Assembly: GCA_000830315.1 (NCBI GenBank)
Contig: CP010426.1
Span: 281,933-345,932, forward strand
DNA length: 64,000 nt
From: an archaeon GW2011_AR20
GTDB lineage: Archaea; Nanobdellota; Nanobdellia; SCGC-AAA011-G17; GW2011-AR20
Reading direction: 5' to 3'
Below are positions 32,446 through 41,496 of this stretch, piece after piece (positions within the stretch are counted from its first letter, which is position 1; every line of letters begins with the position of its first letter). The notes beneath the pieces are model-generated. The model had not been told where the DNA came from. It searched no databases and saw nothing but the letters and a program-made list of their open reading frames with translations. Both the position numbers and the translations under genes were made by a program.

Positions 32446-33193
32446 AGAACAGGAAATACAAAAAGTGCAAGAAAAGGTTTTGGAAGAAGTTCCTTTAGGG
32501 GTTCAAAAGACCCGAGGATATAATCTGGATAATTGGAATCCCAAGACCGAGTTAGGTAAGAGAATAAAAAATGGCGAATTGAATAATATTGATGAAGTAC
32601 TTAATTCTGGAAAAAGAATTCTTGAAACAGAGATCGTTGATTATTTATTGCCTGATTTGCAAATAGAATTACTTTTAATAGGACAATCAAAGGGTAAATT
32701 TGGCGGCGGAAAGAGAAGCATATGGAGACAGACGCAAAAGAAAACAAGCGAAGGAAATAAGCCAAAATTTGCCACATTAGCATTGGTCGGAAATAAAGAC
32801 GGTTATGTTGGCATCGGTTTTGGAAAATCAAAAGAAACAATGCCTGCTAGGGAAAAGGCAATAAGAAATGCCAAATTGAATATTATCAAAGTTAAGCGCG
32901 GCTGTGGTTCTTGGGAATGTGGTTGCGGAAAAGAACATTCCATACCCTTTAAGGTTGAGGGTAAATCAGCTTCTGTTAGGTTAAGATTAATGCCTGCTCC
33001 AAAAGGGAGTAATCTAAAAGTTGAGAAAGAATGCCAGAAAATACTTAATTTTGCAGGCATAAAAGATATTTATTCTAAAACATCCAAATCAAAAACAAAG
33101 ATGGGTTTAATCAAATCATGTTTTGATGCATTAAGAAGTTTATCACAAGTTAAAGTAAGAAATAGCACAATGGAGAAAGTGCAAAATGAGTAA
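32438..33193 (+). CDS. rps5: Ribosomal protein uS5
   Basis: A 251-residue small-subunit protein involved in decoding fidelity and mRNA helicase activity. The dsRBD-like part has GKFGGGKRSIWRQTQ and the second domain GYVGIGFGKSKETMPAREKAI. The archaeal insertion GCGSWECGCGKEHS keeps three cysteines. The C-terminal 40 residues follow the standard KTKMGLIKSCFDAL. Confidence 0.96.
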   Translation: MAKEQEIQKVQEKVLEEVPLGVQKTRGYNLDNWNPKTELGKRIKNGELNNIDEVLNSGKRILETEIVDYLLPDLQIELLLIGQSKGKFGGGKRSIWRQTQKKTSEGNKPKFATLALVGNKDGYVGIGFGKSKETMPAREKAIRNAKLNIIKVKRGCGSWECGCGKEHSIPFKVEGKSASVRLRLMPAPKGSNLKVEKECQKILNFAGIKDIYSKTSKSKTKMGLIKSCFDALRSLSQVKVRNSTMEKVQNE

Positions 33194-33656
33194 AATAGCT
33201 GTCCTTAGGATTAGAGGAGATCTTAATGTAAGAAGAGATAAAAAGGATACCTTGAGATTATTAAGGTTATTTAATAAAAATTATTGTGTTGTTTTGGATA
33301 ATAACCAGAATTACGTCGGAATGATAGAAAAAATAAAAGATTATGTTACATGGGGGGAGCTTAATAAAGAAACATTTGAATTATTGCTTAAGGAGAGAGG
33401 AAGATTAGCAGGCAATAAAAGACTTACAGCAGATTACTTAAAAGAAAAATTGAAAATATCTTTTGAAGATTTCACTAAAGATTTTTTTGAAGGAAAAAAA
33501 TCATTTAAGGATATACCTGGATTAAAACAATTCTTTAGGTTAAGTCCTCCGATAAAAGGCTTTGAACGTGGAGGAATCAAGAAACCGTTTAGCCTAGGTG
33601 GCGCTTTGGGTTATAGAAAAGAAACAATAAATAATTTGATAGAAAGGATGATTTAG
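33186..33656 (+). CDS. rpl30: Ribosomal protein uL30
   Basis: A 156-residue archaeal/eukaryal form of L30. The core is IAVLRIRGDLNVRRDKKDTLRLLRL, and the long C-terminal extension contains LSPPIKGFERGGIKKPFSLGGALGYRK. The ATG overlaps S5 by 8 nt, and L15 starts 1 nt later. Confidence 0.96.
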   Translation: MSKIAVLRIRGDLNVRRDKKDTLRLLRLFNKNYCVVLDNNQNYVGMIEKIKDYVTWGELNKETFELLLKERGRLAGNKRLTADYLKEKLKISFEDFTKDFFEGKKSFKDIPGLKQFFRLSPPIKGFERGGIKKPFSLGGALGYRKETINNLIERMI

Positions 33657-33657
33657 G

Positions 33658-34104
33658 ATGATTAAGCACAGGAAAAAATTTACTAGAATGAGGGGAAGCC
33701 ATACGCACGGTGGCGGAGCAAAGAAAAAAAGACGTGGCTCTGGACATCGTGGCGGATTTGGAATGGCCGGTAGCGGAAAAAGAGCCGATCAAAAAAAACC
33801 AAGCATACTGAAATTATACGGAAATGAATACTTTGGGAAACATGGATTTGTCAGACCCCCAAAAATGGTTGCTAAGATTAAAGCAGTAAACCTTTCAGAC
33901 ATAGAAAAGAACTTGGATTCTTATACCAATAAAAATCTAATCATAAAAGAGAAAGATGTTTATGTTTTGGATTTGAAGAAAATCGGGTATGATAAATTAC
34001 TGGGTTCCGGAAATATAAATAATAAATACAAAGTCGTCGGAAAGGTTTCAAAGAAAGCCAGATTAAAGATAGAAGAAGCAGGTGGCTTAATTGAGGAAAA
34101 TTAA
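33658..34104 (+). CDS. rpl15: Ribosomal protein uL15
   Basis: A 148-residue late-assembly protein. The Gly/His/Arg-rich N-terminus (SHTHGGGAKKKRRGSGHRGG) is typical. The C-terminal half has the YDKLLGSGNINNKYKVV block. It is directly followed by secY with no gap. Confidence 0.97.
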   Translation: MIKHRKKFTRMRGSHTHGGGAKKKRRGSGHRGGFGMAGSGKRADQKKPSILKLYGNEYFGKHGFVRPPKMVAKIKAVNLSDIEKNLDSYTNKNLIIKEKDVYVLDLKKIGYDKLLGSGNINNKYKVVGKVSKKARLKIEEAGGLIEEN

Positions 34105-35487
34105 ATGTCTTTAATAACTAATCTATTAGCAAATCTGCCTGAGGTTAAAGGTCCAGAGCAAAAATATCTTTCATTTAATCAGAAACTTAAATGGACGGCC
34201 ATAATACTCGTTGCTTATTTTGTTATGGGGGTAATTCCGTTATATGGTTTGGGGGTAAATGAATTAGCAAATTTTGAATTTCTTTCAATTATTTTAGGGG
34301 CACAATTCGGTTCTTTAATCTCGCTGGGTATTGGTCCGATTGTTACAGCATCAATTGTTTTGCAATTATTAAATGGTTCTGGAATATTAAAACTAGATAC
34401 AACAACGCATGACGGAAGGGTATTCTTCCAGGGGCTGCAAAAGTTATTGTCAATTTTCTTTATAATCTTTGAATCATTGATTTATGTATTCATGGGCGGT
34501 CTTAATCCAGAGGTTGGGTTTTCGCCGTGGATTATTGTGTCCCAGTTATTTATAGCAGGAATTTTAATATTGTATATGGATGAAGTTGTAAATAAATGGG
34601 GATTTGGATCAGGAATTAGTCTATTTATCGCAGCAGGAGTAGCAAGCCAGATTTTTATAAGTGCATTCTCTCCTTTAACTACTACAGGAAATTTAGCTTT
34701 AGGGTCTGGACAATCGCCTGTTGGAAGAGTATGGGTAATGTTTATCTCATTGTTTAAAGGTTTGCCACAAGAAGCTTTACTGGCTTTTTTGGCAATATTT
34801 GCAACTGTTCTGATATTTTTAATTTCAGTATATGTTCAATCAATGAAAGTCGAGATACCTTTATCATTTGGAAGAATCCGTGGTTATGGGGTAAGATGGC
34901 CGCTAAAATTTATTTATACTAGCAATATTCCTGTAATTTTGGTGGCTGCGTTTCTTGCCAATGTTCAGTTATGGGCAACTTTATTGGAGAAATGGGGGCG
35001 TCCCCTTCTCGGCACTTTTGTTAATGGTACCCCTGTCTCCGGATTCGTATTGTGGATCTTCCCTCCGAATTTATTCCAGAATATTTTTACAGGTAATTTT
35101 GTATTCTTAGATTTGCTGAGGTCATTGTCTTATGTTTCATTTATGGTTATAGGATCTGTCATATTTTCAATATTCTGGGTTCAAACATCTGGAATGGACG
35201 CGGGAACACAGGCAAGGCAAATTTTAGCCTCTGGTTTGCAAATCCCCGGATTTAGAAAAGATGAACGTGTATTAGAAAGAATTTTAAAGAGGTATATTAC
35301 ACCCCTAACTGTAATGGGTGCAATTGCAGTAGGACTTTTGGCATCTTTGGCAGATGTCATGGGTGCATTGTCTCGTGGTACAGGCATTTTGCTTGCTGTA
35401 ATGATTATATACAATTTGTATGAGCATATTGCACAACAGCATATGATGGACATGCATCCCACTTTAAGGAAGGTAATGGGAAAATGA
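34105..35487 (+). CDS. secY: Preprotein translocase subunit SecY
   Basis: The membrane pore for protein secretion and insertion, 460 residues with about ten membrane segments. The plug region follows TM1 (GLGVNELANFEFLSIILGAQFGS). The cytoplasmic loop SMKVEIPLSFGRIRGYGVRWPLKFIYTSNIPVI is the ribosome-binding site (residues about 247-279). Standard last gene of the archaeal spc operon. The many surface proteins in this window would use it. Confidence 0.98.
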   Translation: MSLITNLLANLPEVKGPEQKYLSFNQKLKWTAIILVAYFVMGVIPLYGLGVNELANFEFLSIILGAQFGSLISLGIGPIVTASIVLQLLNGSGILKLDTTTHDGRVFFQGLQKLLSIFFIIFESLIYVFMGGLNPEVGFSPWIIVSQLFIAGILILYMDEVVNKWGFGSGISLFIAAGVASQIFISAFSPLTTTGNLALGSGQSPVGRVWVMFISLFKGLPQEALLAFLAIFATVLIFLISVYVQSMKVEIPLSFGRIRGYGVRWPLKFIYTSNIPVILVAAFLANVQLWATLLEKWGRPLLGTFVNGTPVSGFVLWIFPPNLFQNIFTGNFVFLDLLRSLSYVSFMVIGSVIFSIFWVQTSGMDAGTQARQILASGLQIPGFRKDERVLERILKRYITPLTVMGAIAVGLLASLADVMGALSRGTGILLAVMIIYNLYEHIAQQHMMDMHPTLRKVMGK

Positions 35488-35933
35488 GTTTAGGAGATTC
35501 AATAACGGGTTTTTTCAATTTAACTTTGGGACCTTTTTCTAGCTGGAGCCCTGCTGGTTCTTTATTAATTATATCTCTTATTTTAACCTTACTTACTACT
35601 TTAATATATAAGTATACAACAGACCAGGAATTGATGAAAACATTTAAGGAAGAGAGCAAAAAAATGCAGCAGGAAATGAAATTATTGAAGGATGACCCGA
35701 ATAAAATGATGGAAAAGAATAAAGAGATGATGGAAAAGAACATGAAAGTGATGAAGCAATCCTTCAAACCATTAATATATACTTTTATTCCGTTTGCAAT
35801 AATTTTCTTCGGCCTTAGAAATATTTATGAACCTTTCGGAAATATTTTATTCGGATTGAGCTGGATATGGATTTATATTATATCCTCGGTTATATTTAGC
35901 ATAATAATAAGAAAAGTCTTAAAGGTGTACTAG
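35484..35933 (+). CDS. EMC3/Ylp1-like membrane insertase (DUF106)
   Basis: A 149-residue protein with three membrane segments (about 20-42, 98-115 and 122-145) and a cytoplasmic coiled coil rich in Met and Lys (KKMQQEMKLLKDDPNKMMEKNKE). This matches archaeal DUF106 proteins, distant relatives of YidC, Oxa1 and EMC3. It overlaps secY by 4 nt. In many archaea adk lies between secY and this gene, but here it is absent. Confidence 0.88.
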   Translation: MSLGDSITGFFNLTLGPFSSWSPAGSLLIISLILTLLTTLIYKYTTDQELMKTFKEESKKMQQEMKLLKDDPNKMMEKNKEMMEKNMKVMKQSFKPLIYTFIPFAIIFFGLRNIYEPFGNILFGLSWIWIYIISSVIFSIIIRKVLKVY

Positions 35934-35934
35934 A

Positions 35935-36201
35935 ATGCCAAGGCCAAACAAAAGATCAAGGACATTTAGGAGGGTTTATGTTAAGACCCCGTCTGGAGAA
36001 AACCTTATACATTATAAAAGAAGAAAACCTAAGGCAGCCCATTGCGCTAATTGCGGAGAAGTTCTTCACGGAATTTCAAGAGAACTTCCATATAAAATGA
36101 AGAGCATGCCAAAATCCCAAAAAAGGCCAGAGAGAATTTTTGGCGGAAATTTATGTTCAAATTGTACCAAAAGAGAAATAATAGAAAGGACAAGACAATG
36201 A
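35935..36201 (+). CDS. rpl34e: Ribosomal protein eL34
   Basis: An 88-residue protein with the zinc-site pattern CANCGEVLHGI...CSNCTKREI. The N-terminus (RPNKRSRTFRRVYVKTPSG) is typical. Its TGA overlaps the L14e ATG. Position downstream of the insertase is conserved, although cmk is missing from the expected order. Confidence 0.95.
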   Translation: MPRPNKRSRTFRRVYVKTPSGENLIHYKRRKPKAAHCANCGEVLHGISRELPYKMKSMPKSQKRPERIFGGNLCSNCTKREIIERTRQ

Positions 36202-36530
36202 TAGGAAAGATATGCGTAAAGTTGACTGGGAGAGAAGCAGGCAAAGCATGCGTTATTGTCAATAATTTAGATGATAATTTTGTTTTAATAGACGGAAATG
36301 TCAAAAGAAGAAAGTGTAATATAGACCATCTTGAATTTACAAATAAAATTTTACCCATAAAAAAAGACGCATCAACTATGGATGTATTGGACGCAATGAA
36401 CAAAGCTGGAATAAAAACTCTTAAGTTAAAAGAATCAAGAAAAGAAGTCAAAGGGAAACCAAGAAAATCAAGAAAAATAAAACCTGATAAAACAGGATCA
36501 ATTGCAAAAAATGTCAAAACAAAAAGATGA
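36198..36530 (+). CDS. rpl14e: Ribosomal protein eL14
   Basis: A 110-residue protein. It starts at MIGKICVKLTGREAGKACVIV (36198), overlapping the L34e stop, rather than at the in-frame ATG at 36153. The KOW-like SH3 fold and NVKRRKCNIDHLE segment are typical. The C-terminal 35 residues are Lys-rich. It overlaps the prefoldin gene by about 20 nt. Confidence 0.92.
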   Translation: MIGKICVKLTGREAGKACVIVNNLDDNFVLIDGNVKRRKCNIDHLEFTNKILPIKKDASTMDVLDAMNKAGIKTLKLKESRKEVKGKPRKSRKIKPDKTGSIAKNVKTKR

Positions 36531-36927
36531 AGAATTACAGAAAAAATATTTGGAATTGCAGATAATAGTCCAGCAAATTAACAATCTTCAGCAGCAATTC
36601 TCAAACATTCAAAATCAGATTCTTGAGTTAAATACTTTGAAAGATAGTCTAAATTCTATTAAAGACATAAAAGAAAATTCAGAGTCTTTCGTTCCAATAG
36701 GTTTTAACATATTTGCCAAGACCAAATTGCACGACACAAATGAGTTATTGGTGAATGTTGGAAGCAATGTTTTTGTGATAAAAACAGTAGAAGAAACAAA
36801 TTCCTTAATTGACTCGCAAATTAGACAAGTTGAACTTATTATTAAGGAGATTGAAGACAAGTTATACGAATTAGAAAAAACAGGCGAGTTACTTCAATCC
36901 CAAATTATCGGTCTGTCAAATAAATAA
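36511..36927 (+). CDS. pfdA: Prefoldin subunit alpha
   Basis: About 138 residues forming the prefoldin alpha fold: an N-terminal coiled-coil helix (LELQIIVQQINNLQQQFSNI), two beta hairpins (SFVPIGFNIFAKTKL, ELLVNVGSNVFVIKT) and a C-terminal coiled-coil helix. Together with beta subunits it holds unfolded proteins for transfer to the thermosome. I prefer the ATG at 36511 to the one at 36502. It is the last gene of the superoperon. Confidence 0.92.
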   Translation: MSKQKDEELQKKYLELQIIVQQINNLQQQFSNIQNQILELNTLKDSLNSIKDIKENSESFVPIGFNIFAKTKLHDTNELLVNVGSNVFVIKTVEETNSLIDSQIRQVELIIKEIEDKLYELEKTGELLQSQIIGLSNK

Positions 36928-36958
36928 ATATATAAATGTCTTTTACATAATTTAATCT

Positions 36959-39298
36959 ATGAAAAAGGGTGTTGTTGTAATAATATTATTGTTAATGATA
37001 ATTCCAATCACTTATTCATTCTCAGTTAAGGACTTTTTAAATGATTTTGGCTTATTCATAAAAAATAAACAACTCGTCATAAGCGGATTTACAAGTTATG
37101 GTACATGCTCCGATGCCTGCTTAATTTCTGGAGCAAAGGAATGCTCTGGAAATGGATACAGAACATGTGGGGATTACAACTTAGACTCTTGTTTAGAATG
37201 GAGCAGTGTAACAAGTTGTAATCTCAATCAAATTTGCAGTAATGGCAATTGCATTTGTAATCCAGACTGGCAATGCACATCGTGGACTTTATGCAACAAT
37301 AATCAGCAAACAAGAACATGTAGTGATCTAAATAACTGCGGCACAATTTCTGGAAAACCCCTTGAAACGCAATCTTGTACATCATTTCAAGCAAGCAGTT
37401 ATGGTTCTTGCTCTGATGAATGTGCCCAAAATTCGAGAGAATGTTCTGGCAACGGATATAGAATCTGCGGAAATTATGATTCTGATTCTTGTTTGGAATG
37501 GGGATCTGTTAGCCCGTGTATCCAGAACCAGATATGTGCAGGTGGTCTTTGCTCAGTGGTTGGGGGAGATGTTATTTCAAATAAATGTGCAGATGGCACA
37601 AATTATTCACAATGCTCAACCACCCGACCAAAATTCTGCAATACAGGTACTTTAATTAATAAGTGCAGTGATTGTGGTTGCCCGAATAACGGACAATGCC
37701 AACCAGACGGCTCTTGTATCTCTTCTCCGCCAAGACTGCAATCAACCAACTTAAGTTTAATTAATGAACCCCCCATATTTTACTTTTTGCCCGAGTTAAT
37801 CATCTCAAAAAGTCAAACGAACTTAAATAATCTGATTGAATTAGATAAATATTCAAGGGACCCTGAAAATAAAAAACTGGAATTTAATTTTGAGAAAAAG
37901 CAAAAAACTTTTGAGTCTGATTTAATAACCTGTTTTATTAATGATAATATTTTTGGATGTAATGAACCAGAGAGAGAAGGAAGCCTCCGATTAATTATTT
38001 TTGCTAGCGATGGTATTAAAGATTCCTCTTCCCAGATTTTATTAAGAATTCTGCCGATTGCTGGTGGAGATGGATTAAGTGCAGAAAATAGAGCCCCTAT
38101 TGCTAACGCAGGAGAAGATAAGGTTGTTTCCAGAGGGGGCCAATTCATCTTAGATGCTTCAAAATCTTATGACCTTGATAGCAATTTGCCAAATTTACCT
38201 TCGAATTATATTTGGTATGAAAATGGCGAAAAAATTGGAAACGGTATTAATTTAAAAAAGACGTTTTCTTCAGGCACTCATACTATAACCCTGCAAGTGA
38301 TTGATATCTCAGGATTAAGCTCTACAGACGAAGTTGTTATTTCAGTTGAATCTAAAGATACTTGCAAAGATACAAACGCCCTCTACGTTCCAGATGATAC
38401 TATCTGCAATAAAAAATGGCCTTCAAATGAAGGAAAAACAGTTGTTATAAATAGCAGAGGATACTCCTGCGATTTAGTTGAAGTCTGTAGCGAGAACCTA
38501 GATTTAATAGTAGAAGAGGCCATTGATTGCTGTGACGGCACACCAATAATAGGCAATGAGGCGAGAATAAATTCCTGCAGTTTTGCCAATAAATATTCTA
38601 CTTCAAATTCCAAGAGATGCCAAGCCCTATATCTAATTCAATCTTTGGGCGGAAATAGTATTTATATGAAGGATTATTTTGAAGCAGAAATGTGCTGTCG
38701 CGGAGTAACCGAACTTTGTAATAACCAGAGAAATCTTTATTCAGCAAGACCATTGCCGAATACTGGAAAAGATTTAACCTCATTAAGATGCAATAATAAC
38801 CCAGAGAATAATCCGCCCGGTGAATGGATTTCCGATTCAAAACTGGATTTAAATAATATCGCATTACAGGATGTTCCAACGCACGTTAGTTTAAATGTAC
38901 TATCTACAGGAACCTGTGTTGATTATTCCTTTTCCCTAACAACATTGCTCAGAAAAGTAGGTTATAAAAGCGATGAAATTTATACTGTTGAAGCATACAA
39001 TCATGCTTACAATCTAGTTAAGCTGCCTTTTGATAATAAATACACCCTTGTTGACACCACTGGAAATAATGACCCCGCCATAATCTTCGGGCATGTTCCA
39101 TTGGGATATGATTATTGCGAAAATATAAAAACATGCTATAATGATAATGGCGAAGCACTATGCCCGAGTTTTGATAATATTTATGGCTGTGAAAATGCAA
39201 AGCAAAGCATTGTAAAACAAGGTAAAGTCATAGGATTTAGAACAAACGAAATTATAAATAAGATTGTAGAGTTGGTTAGGGTGGAATTAGAAAGATGA
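36959..39298 (+). CDS. Cys-rich surface protein with transglutaminase-like domain
   Basis: A 779-residue secreted protein. A signal peptide (about 1-20) is followed by two near-identical Cys-rich modules (SYGTCSDAC...CSGNGYRTCG and SYGSCSDEC...CSGNGYRICG) with a thrombospondin-like WQCTSWTLC segment between. A PKD-like domain follows (about 380-465). The C-terminal domain has the Cys-His-Asp triad of transglutaminase-like proteases (GTCVDYSF near 653, YNHAYN near 681, LVDTTGN near 697). No C-terminal anchor is visible. It begins a three-gene run and is leaderless from box A ATATATAAATG. Confidence 0.82.
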   Translation: MKKGVVVIILLLMIIPITYSFSVKDFLNDFGLFIKNKQLVISGFTSYGTCSDACLISGAKECSGNGYRTCGDYNLDSCLEWSSVTSCNLNQICSNGNCICNPDWQCTSWTLCNNNQQTRTCSDLNNCGTISGKPLETQSCTSFQASSYGSCSDECAQNSRECSGNGYRICGNYDSDSCLEWGSVSPCIQNQICAGGLCSVVGGDVISNKCADGTNYSQCSTTRPKFCNTGTLINKCSDCGCPNNGQCQPDGSCISSPPRLQSTNLSLINEPPIFYFLPELIISKSQTNLNNLIELDKYSRDPENKKLEFNFEKKQKTFESDLITCFINDNIFGCNEPEREGSLRLIIFASDGIKDSSSQILLRILPIAGGDGLSAENRAPIANAGEDKVVSRGGQFILDASKSYDLDSNLPNLPSNYIWYENGEKIGNGINLKKTFSSGTHTITLQVIDISGLSSTDEVVISVESKDTCKDTNALYVPDDTICNKKWPSNEGKTVVINSRGYSCDLVEVCSENLDLIVEEAIDCCDGTPIIGNEARINSCSFANKYSTSNSKRCQALYLIQSLGGNSIYMKDYFEAEMCCRGVTELCNNQRNLYSARPLPNTGKDLTSLRCNNNPENNPPGEWISDSKLDLNNIALQDVPTHVSLNVLSTGTCVDYSFSLTTLLRKVGYKSDEIYTVEAYNHAYNLVKLPFDNKYTLVDTTGNNDPAIIFGHVPLGYDYCENIKTCYNDNGEALCPSFDNIYGCENAKQSIVKQGKVIGFRTNEIINKIVELVRVELER

Positions 39299-40110
39299 AA
39301 AAAATAATTTTAATATTGTTGCTTGTAATTGGATTAGTAAATGCTCAGGGAACAAATGTTATAAAAGATACTCAAGGTATTGTAAAAGTTAATGAGGTTG
39401 TAGAAGTTAACATAAACATTAACAATCCGAATGATTTTGAGAGTTCTTATGAGATAATAGAAATGATTCCTAATGGATTTAGTTTAATAGATCCGGGTCA
39501 GCCAGATGAGACACAGCAACGCGACGCTATCTCTATTCGAATATATAAATGGATGATAAAAATCGATCCCCAAAAAATCTTTACAATAAAATATAAAATA
39601 AAACCAGATGAAGTTGGGGAATACATAATCCCCCCAACAAAAGTAAATGATTTAAGAACAAGCGAAATATTCTTAAGCGAACCAAAGAAAATTTTAGTTT
39701 TATGCGTTCCTAATAATAAATGTGAAGGTAATGAAAACTCTTTCAACTGCCCAGAAGATTGTACAGGCGATTTAAGGGATGGCATCTGTAATTATAAAGC
39801 AGACGGAATATGCGATCCAGACTGTGAAGAAGAGCCGGATTGTAACAATGTTTATTCTTCAAATTATCTTTATACAGTTCTCATTAGTTTGGGTTTTCTG
39901 GTGTTAATTGTATTCATAATAAACATTTTAAAAAAATCAAAAAAAAACGAAGAAAACCTAGACGATGATAAAGAAGCCGTTTTCCAAAAAGCAAGAGAAT
40001 CTGTAAAATTATTTAGGGAGAAGGGATATAATAATAAACAAGTTAAAGAAGAATTTTTTAAGAAAGGATGGTCAAAAGAAGATATAGATAGAATATTTGA
40101 ACATATCTAA
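39295..40110 (+). CDS. Membrane-anchored surface protein, unknown
   Basis: A 271-residue protein: signal peptide (MKKIILILLLVIGLVNAQG), an extracellular beta-rich domain (about 20-135) and a Cys/Asp-rich segment (NCPEDC, DGICNYKADGICDPDCEEEPDC) that resembles a calcium-binding spacer. One membrane segment (about 186-208) leads to a short cytoplasmic helical tail. Its ATG overlaps the stop of the transglutaminase-like gene, so the two may act together at the surface. Confidence 0.75.
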   Translation: MKKIILILLLVIGLVNAQGTNVIKDTQGIVKVNEVVEVNININNPNDFESSYEIIEMIPNGFSLIDPGQPDETQQRDAISIRIYKWMIKIDPQKIFTIKYKIKPDEVGEYIIPPTKVNDLRTSEIFLSEPKKILVLCVPNNKCEGNENSFNCPEDCTGDLRDGICNYKADGICDPDCEEEPDCNNVYSSNYLYTVLISLGFLVLIVFIINILKKSKKNEENLDDDKEAVFQKARESVKLFREKGYNNKQVKEEFFKKGWSKEDIDRIFEHI

Positions 40111-40154
40111 TCAAAACACTAAAAATTTATAAATGTTTATATTAAATTATTGTT

Positions 40155-41408
40155 ATGGACGCCTTGTTAAAGTATTATTCTAGAAGAGATGTTCAAAAAG
40201 CTATTTTTGAAAGTTCTATTAATCGCGAAATTGCGGTAAAATTCGGTGAGAAAGGTTTTGGGAAACGACCCGATATTTTGCAGTACGAAAATGATGTCTA
40301 TGAATTGGCAAAACAGGGAGCTACCTCGTTTAATATTTCTGAGGAGAGATGGAAAAATCCGTTATCTTTAAAGACAGGAATGAATAGGAAACAGCTGGAT
40401 AACTTGAGAACAGCATGGGATTTATTAATAGATATCGACGGAGAATTTGAATATTCCAAAATAGCCGCTTATCTGATAGTTGAAGCTTTGAAATTCAATA
40501 ATATCACCTCTCACTCAATAAAATTTTCTGGAAATCGCGGCTTTCATATAGCCTTGCCGTTCGAGACATTCCCGAAAACATTGAATCAAATTGAAACCAA
40601 ATTATTGTTCCCGGAATCTGCTAAAATAATCGTGGGTTATTTAAAAAGCATGATTAAAGACCATTTATTAGAAATGCTTTTAGAGAAAGACAATAAAATT
40701 AAGGATCCGTTTTCAATGGTTGATGTTGATACCGTAGCAATATCCAGCAGGCATATGTTCCGTGCGCCTTACTCCTTTAATGAAAAATCAGGGTTAATTT
40801 CAATACCGATAAGAAATAAGGATATATTAAATTTTGACAGAGAAAACGCAAAATTAGAGAATGTTAAAACTGACATTAAATTCTTAGATTTAGAAAATGC
40901 TAATGCCAGTGAATCTCCCCGGTTAATAATTCAGGCTTATGACTGGTATCATAAGGTGATAAAGCATGAAGAGATTAATGAAACAAAAATTATGAAGAAA
41001 GATTTTGAGAAACCTCAAAACGTCCTAAATGAAAAATATTTTCCTCCGTGCATCAAAAACGGTCTTTTGGGTTTGGATGACGGCAAAAAAAGATTTTTAT
41101 TTATCTTAATGAATTTTTTGAAAAACACGGGGTATGATTACGAAGAGATTAAGAATTTTACCTTGAATTGGAATAAAAAGAATAAAGAACCTTTGCGTGA
41201 AAATTACATCGTAGCGCAATTAAATTGGCACAAGAGGCAAAACCAGAATATTCTTCCGCAAAATTGCCCAAAAGATAAAGAAAATCTTGGAAATAACTCA
41301 GATAATATTTACGTTGATATAGGTATTTGCAAGCCCGATAATTTATGCAGGTTAATTAAAAATCCTGTGAATTACGCGATAAGGAAATCAAGGATGAAAT
41401 CTAATTAG
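40155..41408 (+). CDS. priSL: DNA primase, fused PriS-PriL
   Basis: A 417-residue single-chain primase. The PriS part has the metal-binding DIDGEF (Asp93, Asp95) and the nucleotide motif SGNRGFH (125-131), with a third acidic region near DVDT (191-194). The C-terminal third corresponds to the PriL iron-sulphur domain, with cysteines 299, 371, 392 and 398 suited to a 4Fe-4S cluster. A separate PriL is normal in other archaea. The fused form is known from Nanoarchaeum and other DPANN. Box A ATTTATAAAT is 25 nt before the ATG. Confidence 0.92.
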   Translation: MDALLKYYSRRDVQKAIFESSINREIAVKFGEKGFGKRPDILQYENDVYELAKQGATSFNISEERWKNPLSLKTGMNRKQLDNLRTAWDLLIDIDGEFEYSKIAAYLIVEALKFNNITSHSIKFSGNRGFHIALPFETFPKTLNQIETKLLFPESAKIIVGYLKSMIKDHLLEMLLEKDNKIKDPFSMVDVDTVAISSRHMFRAPYSFNEKSGLISIPIRNKDILNFDRENAKLENVKTDIKFLDLENANASESPRLIIQAYDWYHKVIKHEEINETKIMKKDFEKPQNVLNEKYFPPCIKNGLLGLDDGKKRFLFILMNFLKNTGYDYEEIKNFTLNWNKKNKEPLRENYIVAQLNWHKRQNQNILPQNCPKDKENLGNNSDNIYVDIGICKPDNLCRLIKNPVNYAIRKSRMKSN

Positions 41409-41442
41409 TTTTGTTGTTTCTTTGAAGTGGTAATAAATTGAA

Positions 41443-41490
41443 AGCTTTATATACTAGTTAATTTCTTTAATCTTATATTAAGGGGGAATA
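41443..41490 (+). promoter_or_regulatory. Promoter and ribosome-binding site of the DGR target gene
   Basis: The box A CTTTATATACTA (about 41443-41454) precedes a leader of about 20 nt with AAGGGGGAA (41480-41488), a strong Shine-Dalgarno site for the ATG at 41497. Most genes here are leaderless, so this signal suggests a well-expressed gene. Confidence 0.55.
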
Positions 41491-41496
41491 AATAAA

